A DNA stretch of 64,000 bases, from NCBI GenBank assembly GCA_037179335.1, contig JAKZHN010000004.1, forward strand, positions 1,488,001 through 1,552,000, written 5' to 3'. Under the pieces are notes generated by a model. The model was not told the DNA's origin. It saw only the letters and a program-made list of their open reading frames with translations, and ran no database searches. The stretch comes from Cyclaneusma minus. Taxonomy: Eukaryota > Ascomycota > Leotiomycetes > Marthamycetales > Marthamycetaceae. This document shows, piece after piece, positions 56,972 through 64,000 of the stretch; the first letter of the stretch is position 1; each line of letters opens with the position of its first letter. A program made the position numbers and the translations under genes.

Positions 56972-58618
56972 ATGGAAGGATTCTTCAGCCTCCCCGCCGG
57001 CCACGACCTCCGCATAACAATCATCGATCACATCTCCCGCATCTACTTCAGCAACCACTCCACCCGAACCACCACCTTCGACGACCCCGTCCGGGGTCCC
57101 ATCCCGCGCCAGCCCGGCGCAGAATGGGTCTACACCGGCTCCCAAGACAGCACCGGCCGGCTCACCTACCTCGCCTACATCAACAAATCCAATCTCGAAA
57201 TCATCGAAATCTGCCTCCGCAACAAACAAGTCTACTACCGCAACGCTGAGACAAACCAAGAATCTCTCAATGATCCTATTCGGGGCGGTTTGCCTTCTGG
57301 CTGGACACATCATATTCTCCCACGGGATCGTATCGGTAGTGGAGAAGAAAGTGGAAGTACTGTTTCGGTGTACTACTTTCCGGCGAGGGAGTTGAAGACG
57401 TACGATGATCCGCGATATGTGGAGGTTGTGAGGCCGGCGAAAGACGCGCCTGATCCGCCGCCGGATATTTCGAGCATGGTTATTCGAAGAGATACTAGCA
57501 AGCAGATTGACTATGTGCGCCAACCTATCTCCTCGCATTCGCTAAGACACAACTACACGATCCACAAAATCATCGACAGCGGCGATGGCGGCATCGGTGG
57601 TATGAACGGCGGTGTCTTCGTAGTACGCCACAAGAAAAATCAACGCTTGTATGTTGAGAAACGCTTCAAACCATTGCACGGCAGTTCTGCGGTAAATGAG
57701 ATACAGATGATGTATCGGCTGCAGCATGATTCGTTAGCCTTTTACATCGCTGCATTCATTGATCTCAATGCTGAGACGGGGAAATTGGTGGAAGCGAGCG
57801 TATTCATCGAGTTTTGCGACTTGGGAAGCTTGGGGGACTTGGTGGAGCGGTATTCCAAGAACAACCTGAAGAGAGGTCAAAGGAATGAGGAGGCAGAGTG
57901 GATTCCAGAGCCATTTCTCTGGCATGCCTTCATCGGGCTCTGCGACGGACTTGCGTATTTGCAAACCGGAAAATCAAAAGTCGCTTCTCCTTTATCTCGC
58001 TTGAAGCCTGGCGAGCGCTGGAAAGCTGTGCTTCACAGAGATGTGAAGGCGGATAATGTGCTGTTGCGGTCGAGGAGCACGAGCAACAAGTATCCGTATG
58101 TTGTGCTTTCGGATTTTGGCCTTGTGCTGGAGGAAGAAAGTCGACATAATACGAGGGGACTGTGTGGTACACTTTATATGCTGGCGCCGGAAATGTGCTG
58201 GCAGAGTACGGAGCAGTTGTTCAAGGACCAGGGCGCGGGTGGGCTGAACATGCTCATGGCGCATTCGAAATATAGCGATACTTGGGCATTGGGCGCAGTT
58301 ATTCTGGGCGCTGCGAATCTGGATATCTGCTCGCATTTTTTGCCCGATATTTTTAGGCCACGACATGTGCCGAGGGAGCATTGGGCTTGGGCACTTGGGA
58401 GTCGGAAGAAGACGGAGGATTGTGATGTCAGAGGGGTGGGAAGGGAGGTTTATGGGAAGGAGTTGGGGAGGGGACTAGAGAGGGCGATGAGTTGGGGTGA
58501 TCCGAGTCAGGAGGGAGGAAGGCCGGATGCGGAGGGGTTGTTGGGGAAGTTGCTGGAATTGCGAAAGGGGGTTGATCTGAGGAGGGTGGATTTGCCGGGG
58601 TGGGCTTGGGGGAAGTGA
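56972..58618 (+). CDS. Protein kinase (NIMA-like) with WW-like N-terminal repeats
   Basis: One exon, 548 residues. The first about 150 residues contain three degenerate WW-like units: LPAGHDLRI...SRIYFSNHSTRTTTFDDP, a middle one ending VYYRNAETNQESLNDP, and LPSGWTHHI...VYYFPARELKTYDDPR; only the last keeps the first Trp, and the second Trp is Phe, Leu or Tyr, so ligand binding may be changed or lost. The kinase domain begins at about 200: YTIHKIIDSGDGGIGGMNGG loop, VEKRF (Lys of VAIK), HRDVKADNVLL (355-365), DFG (381-383), APE (405-407), DTWALGAVIL. All catalytic residues are present. Fold most like fungal NEK/NIMA-type kinases; substrates unknown. Confidence 0.85.
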   Translation: MEGFFSLPAGHDLRITIIDHISRIYFSNHSTRTTTFDDPVRGPIPRQPGAEWVYTGSQDSTGRLTYLAYINKSNLEIIEICLRNKQVYYRNAETNQESLNDPIRGGLPSGWTHHILPRDRIGSGEESGSTVSVYYFPARELKTYDDPRYVEVVRPAKDAPDPPPDISSMVIRRDTSKQIDYVRQPISSHSLRHNYTIHKIIDSGDGGIGGMNGGVFVVRHKKNQRLYVEKRFKPLHGSSAVNEIQMMYRLQHDSLAFYIAAFIDLNAETGKLVEASVFIEFCDLGSLGDLVERYSKNNLKRGQRNEEAEWIPEPFLWHAFIGLCDGLAYLQTGKSKVASPLSRLKPGERWKAVLHRDVKADNVLLRSRSTSNKYPYVVLSDFGLVLEEESRHNTRGLCGTLYMLAPEMCWQSTEQLFKDQGAGGLNMLMAHSKYSDTWALGAVILGAANLDICSHFLPDIFRPRHVPREHWAWALGSRKKTEDCDVRGVGREVYGKELGRGLERAMSWGDPSQEGGRPDAEGLLGKLLELRKGVDLRRVDLPGWAWGK

Positions 58619-59080
58619 GGGATGGAAGGAGGAAACGGTATTTGGGGATTGGCAGGGGAACGGGTGATGGGGGACGGGGAAAGGGGAAAGGGGCGCCTGT
58701 GTGTGGGACTGCTATTCCGTATATCATTTTCATTCACAGCTGACCCTCTCTCTCATCCCGGAAGGACAAAAGAAATGCCCAAAAAACTAAATAAAAAATA
58801 AAAAAAAATCCAACTGCGCTCCCGATTGCAGTCGAATCCCCACCAGTAAAAAAGATGGTAAACATTGTTGCTCTAAGGAACACGCACCGTAGTCCTCACG
58901 GGGAACTAATCCAGTGTGGTGGTAAGGCATATATTGACAACAATGTGAGCCAAAGAACCCGTGGGTGTTGATGTTTATGCTCTGGCATTTCCAATCTATA
59001 AAGCCCCGAAATGTTTTTGTTTTGCTCTCCTATCTGCTTTTGCGCCCCACCGCCCCCCTGGCCTTCACTACTCACCCTCG
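58619..59080. other. Spacer
   Basis: 3' flank of the kinase gene and start of the repeat region. An A-rich run at 58782-58808. No gene seen. Confidence 0.4.
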
Positions 59081-59084
59081 CCGA

Positions 59085-59800
59085 GCTTTTTCGCACGTCG
59101 ACCTCCGGGCACAGATCATCAAGCCCGTCGACTTTCAAGATATCCCAACCTTGGCGCATCAGGCTCGCGGTCTCCCTCAAGCCCAGTTGGGTAGGTTGGT
59201 ATGCACTATTTCTGCTTCGTTTCAAGATTTATAGAAATAACACTAGCATATTTGTAATCTCCAAGAAATTTCTGAAATATTGGTGTGCGATTTGTACTTT
59301 TGTCGACGTGCAACAAAACCGATTTTTTAACTAAGCAAGCGCTCCTATTGGCTGGGGCTCGGTATAGCAATGCGTAGCGGCTTTGCAAGCTAGAGCCTAG
59401 AGGCCTAGAGCGCTTAGAACTTTTCGCTGGCATCTGTTTTGTAGCATATCGACAAGTCCGCGCGGCGCGCAGCGGTTCGCGCCAGCCCTATTTAAAGGGG
59501 TGAACTTGGCTTCTGCCTTTTTGCACGTTGAGATGTGCGCAGAGCCCTCTCACCCTCCCTCTCGCACTCCCTCTCGCACTCTTTGCGCCAGTTCTGAAGG
59601 GTCCTGGGTCGGAGACCACAGTCAGGGGGGATCCTGCTTTGTTCCACATCGACAAGTTGCGCAACGCTTGTACCAGCGGCGCGAGGCCTAGGAGCCCAAC
59701 TTAGATCCTACACTTGTTGGAATCATGTTATGTTGCACGTCGACGGATTTGCGCGCCCTTTGCGCCATCCGCGCGCCCCCTTCGCTACAGGGGCTTACTC
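59085..59800. repeat. GC-rich core repeat array at the left edge of array 2
   Basis: Core copies at about 59086, 59302 (inverted), 59437, 59515, 59637 and 59725, with GCGCTCCTATTGGCTGG and GGTATAG at about 59338-59366 in the same orientation as the 25 kb array. Same family as 41.6-43.2 kb. Confidence 0.7.
59213..59316 (-). repeat. Conserved 104 bp open-frame block, copy C
   Basis: Reads LLHVDKSTNRTPIFQKF, then GDYKYAS and INLETK; stops soon after, but GWDILKVDG follows in another stretch of the same strand, as beside copy B. Confidence 0.7.
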
Positions 59801-59849
59801 CACAGCGAGAATAGGGGTGATCACCCCTTTTCCACGTCGGCATTGACAA

Positions 59850-62800
59850 TAATTTCTCCAGTTCACTTATAATAGCTACCGTATGTTCCTCCTAATTTAC
59901 AGCTAGACTAGGTCTAACTACCCAGGCAATCATCTCTTTAGTTGGCAAGTAGAGCAGCACTACAACAGTAGAGAGACCACTCGATAGCAGTTGAGTCCCT
60001 TGACAATAGCCTGTGCGGTCGAGCGCAACAGCTCGGTAATTTCTCCTAGTCGCCTAGCTTCAAGCCTCAGTGGTCGAAGCTCTCACTGGCCAACGTATAA
60101 ATTTAGGACTTATTCCTTCTTTTTACCTTTCATCTCTCAATACTATCAATGACAACGAAAAGATGTCGTATGTCCAGCTCTTGTGCTGCCTCTAGGTACA
60201 GACTTGTTTTACTGCCTCTAAGGCTCGAATATCAGACAGAAAGCCAGAGATCGTGAAAGCAAATCGACATGTACCTCACGAATAGCAGAACATCCACTCG
60301 ACAGCAGCTGGATCCCTCATTCTCAAACACAGACTGGCCGACTAGTGGCAATGACGGGTTTTTTTTGCTCAGCTTTGAACCAATTCAGGTATAAATATGG
60401 GATTGACTTCTGTTTCCAACTTTCTTTCCCAAATCGGGAAAGCAGATACAAAATGGTCGATGTCTCGATGAGCAAGGTTCAGTGTGTCCTATACGCTTTC
60501 CTCCAGGGTCTGGAAGTTTAGAAACCGCAACACCATACGGTAATAACAAGGAGGGATGCAGAATACAGATATTAGAAGAAAGGCTCTGAAATCGTGACAT
60601 GCCAGCTCGAGAATGCCTGCCTCGACGCGACAGCAGGTGCAGATTTTCATGATAGCTACAGCATCTAACAGTAGTCGCGCTGCCTAGCGGCGATAGACAG
60701 CTTCAGGCTCATGCCTTGTTTCCAAGCTTGGGTCTCAGGGGTATCTACCTAGGTATAAAATGCTTGCCGACTGAACTCTAAATATTTCTTTCCCCGGCCA
60801 CGTAAGATGGCAAGAGGCAGAAGATGGAAATATCACAAGTTCTTCCAGTCTTGAGGCATAGATGACTTCTATGAATCGTCAATCTGACTGCCTTGCTACT
60901 TCGACAGGCTAATACTAAGCACGAAATCTACGGCTAGGATTCTAGGTTACAATTGGAAATACCAATCCCGAAACAAAAACAAAATCAGCATTTGATAGTA
61001 GTTATAGCTCCTGATGGTATCGTCGCTGCCCAGTGACGACAGACAGCTTTAACTTATGCCTTGTTCCCAAGCTTAGGTTCAGGAGGCCTACAGGTATAAA
61101 TTGCACTGACTCCAACTCTAGATTCCTTCTCTAATCTTCAACCAAGAATACCATGACTTAATTGCAGGCTCGTTCTAGAATCGGAGGCATGGAAACTTTG
61201 TTGAGCTCATGAATCTGGCTGCCCTGCCTTTTCGAGACACTGAAGTCAACCACAAAGGCCACAGTCAAAATCCCTAAAAAGCGGAATTAGAGAGAACGGT
61301 CCCGATATTACAGCAGGAATATCAACTGATAGCAGCTGCAGCACACAACGGTAGCCTAGCCGCCCAGTGTCAATGAAAAGTCCTAGCTACTTATACCTTG
61401 GTTCAACCCTGGGCTAAGGGGCATTCAGGTATAAATAGTGGCTCGCCTTCGACTCCAATTTTCTTTCCAATCTTGAATTCGAGCAGGAGATGTTGGAGAT
61501 TTGCTCCAGGCTTCGAGACATTGAGGAGACCTTAAACTCGGTTTTGAACAAGGTTCTTGATCATTTCTGTCGAGACGTGGACACTGAGCGCAAATTTTGC
61601 GGCCAGAGTTCAAAGAGCAGTATTTAAAAGAACCGCCTCTACATAACAGCAAAGAAACCAACTGACAGCAGCATTGCTCCTTAAAAATACCATCGCAGCG
61701 CGCCAGTAGCAAACAACCTTAGCTCATCCTTTTCCTCGGCTCCAGCCATCAGAGGATCGAGGCATAAATCGCAGGTCGATTTCCACCAAAGTTTTCCTTC
61801 CCAAGTCTTCATGAAGTAGAAGATCAAGCCACAGGTTCTTTCTCCCGGTGTGCTACGCCCATAAACTTCATAGTCGTCCGAAACATCTTGTGATGGCGAT
61901 TCTTTCGTCAAGAAACACTGATACTGGATACGAATCCAAACCTGAGTAACAGACTGCGACAACCACAACGCGACAGCGGAAAGCCTAGTCGACGGCAGCC
62001 GCAGCCTTTGACGGCAGTTTCGCAATCTAGCGGCGATAGACAGCTTTAGCTCATTCCTTCTCCCAGTTCCACACCTCATGGATTCCAGGGATAAATTACA
62101 GCTCGATTTCCACCAAACCTTTCCTTCTCATGTCTTAACAAACGCGATTAAGAATCGATGTCTCCTAGTGGTATTTTTTTCCAATGTGTAAGCCGCTCAT
62201 GAACCTTATCGATGTAGGAAGATTTCGCGAACGCGACTGTCCTGTTTTAGAGGAACACCGGTTTGGATACAAGTGCAGAGGTCTCGAGAAGCAGGAAACG
62301 GTGACGCCAGTGCCACATTGACACGACGAAAGGGGAGCCCAGCTGGTAATAGCCGAAGTCTCTAACGGCAGCCTTATCGCACAATGACAATAAAAAGCTC
62401 TAATCTGTGTCTTACGTCCTGTTCCCAATCTTAAGCCCAGGCTCATTCAGATATAAATTGCAGCTCAACTCCGACTTCCAACTATTCTCTTTCATGTCTC
62501 GAATGATTGGCCTGTCTGCCCACGTTTGCTGTCTCCCGTGGGTTCTTTCTCCAAGCGTGAACGCCGCCCATAAACTTGAACATCATAATTGTAGGAAAAT
62601 CATGTAAATGCGACCATCTTAGTTCTACCCTCAAGGAAACAAATTCTGGATAGATCCAGAGGTATTGAGTAAGAGACAGCAGAAATGCGACTGTGTTACC
62701 CCCAACAACATTGATTCTGGAAGAATGCAGAAGTCTTGACGAATGGCCGGCAATGTCATATTGACGGGACAGCAGGGAAGCCCAGTTGACAGCAGCCAGC

Positions 62801-64000
62801 CTCCTTGAAAGTAGCCTCGCTACATAGCGGGAATAGACAGCTTCAAACTTATGCCTCGTTTCCGACCTTGATCTAGGGGGCATCCAGGTGTAAATTAGAG
62901 CTTCAATTCGACTTCCAACTCTTTTTCCAAGTCTCAGATAACACAACTTTTCAAACTACAAGGTACGTTTGAGGTCTCCTGGAGGTCTTTGCTCCAAGCG
63001 TACCTACTGGCCACCTACAAATCTCATTGTTATTGAGAAACTTGCGCAGGCCGCAGATGGTACTGTCTCACCCTTAACAACATCAACATTGGAGTAAAAC
63101 TAGAGGCCTTGGGCAAGAGGCAAGAGACGGTGGTAGGCCAATGCGACAGCAGGAAGCACCACTCTATAGAAGCGGCAGCCTCTGATAGTATTTTCGCTGC
63201 CCCGCGGAAATACCTGGAGATCTTGAAGCTTCTGCCTTCTCTATAGGCCTTGGGCGCAGGCGCATCCAGGTATAAAAAGCAGCTCGACATAAAGTCCCAA
63301 CTCTCCAAGTCTTTATGAGAATACAGAACCTCCCGACGTCTCCTGGCGCCACTTCCCGAAGCCTACTAGCCGCCCATAAACTTTATCGTTCTTGGAAAAG
63401 TTTTCGTAAGTGTGGCTTTCCTGTGCTCAAGAAACACTGAGAGTAGATGATATTCGAGCGGTGTTGACTGTTGGGTCACAAACAGTGTTACGTATCTAAT
63501 ATGACAGCAGACAAGTCCAGGTGATACCGGCCAGACTTCTCGACAGTAGCTTGGCAACAGCTGGCCACGAAAGACTTCCACTCGTTATTCTCTTGTAACT
63601 TGAGGTAATCCAAGTATAAGTATGGTCCTGACTTCGCCTCCAAAGCTTTCTTTTCCAAGTCTTTATCCGCACATGCAACTCTCTGAGTGCTTGCTGCCTA
63701 GGAAAGGATAAGAACACCATCATCGTAGACATGGTTCGCAAAAACAACTGCCTGCCTTCGACGTAAAGCCAGTATTGAATGGAATTCCATCTGATCTTCA
63801 GCGAGATGGCGATGCCACATTGACGCGACAGCAGGAAAGCTCAGTGGATACCAGTCCGAATTCTTGCCAGTAGCCGGGTGGTGGCTTGCAAGAAAAGCCC
63901 CAGGCTCGTTTCACCCGCTCTGGCTTCAAAGAATCCAGGTATAAGTATGGACGTGACTTGGCCTCCAAAGCTTTCTTTCCCATATCTTGAAATGACCATT
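59850..64000 (+). repeat. Array 2: at least 12 diverged ~340 bp TATA modules, running off the window
   Basis: TATAA-like elements at about 60096, 60390, 60754, 61095, 61430, 61763, 62090, 62452, 62889, 63271, 63615 and 63940; spacing 294-382, once 437 where an about 80 bp part of the unit is duplicated (about 62630-62740). A unit reads GACAGCAGGAAAGCCCAGTT, GACAGCAGCC, then TGACAGTAGCC, 80-100 bp later CCAGGTATAAATTG, then GCTCGACTTC and ACTTTCTTTCCCAAGTCTT, then a variable stretch. Several units keep GCCGCCCATAAACTT and AAGAAACACTG in the body. A few TATA boxes are weakened (CATAAA, GATAAA, TGTAAA). The upstream and initiation blocks match array 1, but the bodies differ. No recurring long ORF. 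Transcription would run rightward. Confidence 0.8.

Noticed and set aside
61681..62946. Minus-strand ORFs of 130-150 codons in array 2
   Set aside because: They run antisense through the TATA and C/T blocks and do not recur in the same frame in other units.

Overview
The window looks like nuclear DNA of a filamentous ascomycete (Pezizomycotina, perhaps Dothideomycetes or a close class). The reasons are short GT-AG introns (about 50-140 bp) with CTAAC-type branch sites, fungal gene families (DBP10, DBP4, FAD1, DUF1640/FMP32-like, DUF202, MATE and MFS transporters), a tRNA-Gln with a short intron, and an 8 kb AT-rich island that looks like old repeats degraded by repeat-induced point mutation (RIP). 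All calls come from reading the sequence; no database search was run.

Layout. 0-9.1 kb: a damaged or very divergent kinase-like gene cut by the window edge, a small unknown gene, and one long ORF for a 1651-residue cysteine-rich protein. 9.1-14.9 kb: mostly non-coding, rich in 7-13 bp triplications, but hiding a six-exon histone H4 variant gene (12.8-13.6 kb) and a tRNA-Gln. 15.4-23.4 kb: AT-rich gene-free island, bordered on the right by a DUF7924-like, nuclease-like gene. 25.2-28.6 kb: GC-rich dispersed repeats and an FMP32-like mitochondrial gene. 28.9-41.2 kb: ordinary conserved genes, namely the divergent pair DBP10/DBP4 (two ribosome-biogenesis RNA helicases sharing a 251 bp intergenic region), FAD1, a DUF202 membrane protein and a MATE transporter.

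41.2-64 kb is the unusual part. A gene island (49.9-58.7 kb: probable glycosyltransferase, MFS transporter, hypothetical protein, kinase with WW-like N-terminus) lies between two arrays of diverged ~340 bp units. Array 1 (43.4-49.2 kb) has 16 units on the minus strand. Array 2 (59.9 kb to the window end) has at least 12 units on the plus strand, so both point away from the island. Every unit carries a TATA-like box, a pyrimidine-rich block just downstream and a conserved GACAGCAG/TTGACAGTA block 75-150 bp upstream, while the stretch that would be transcribed varies. This reads as tandem promoter-plus-variable-body modules without an evident long ORF, and is the best candidate here for an undescribed system. 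A Tc1/mariner-type MITE sits inside array 1. A second repeat family (core CGTCGACG with CCAAT- and TATA-like boxes) and a 104 bp block that stays open in one frame in all four copies mark the array edges and the edge of the nuclease-like gene region.
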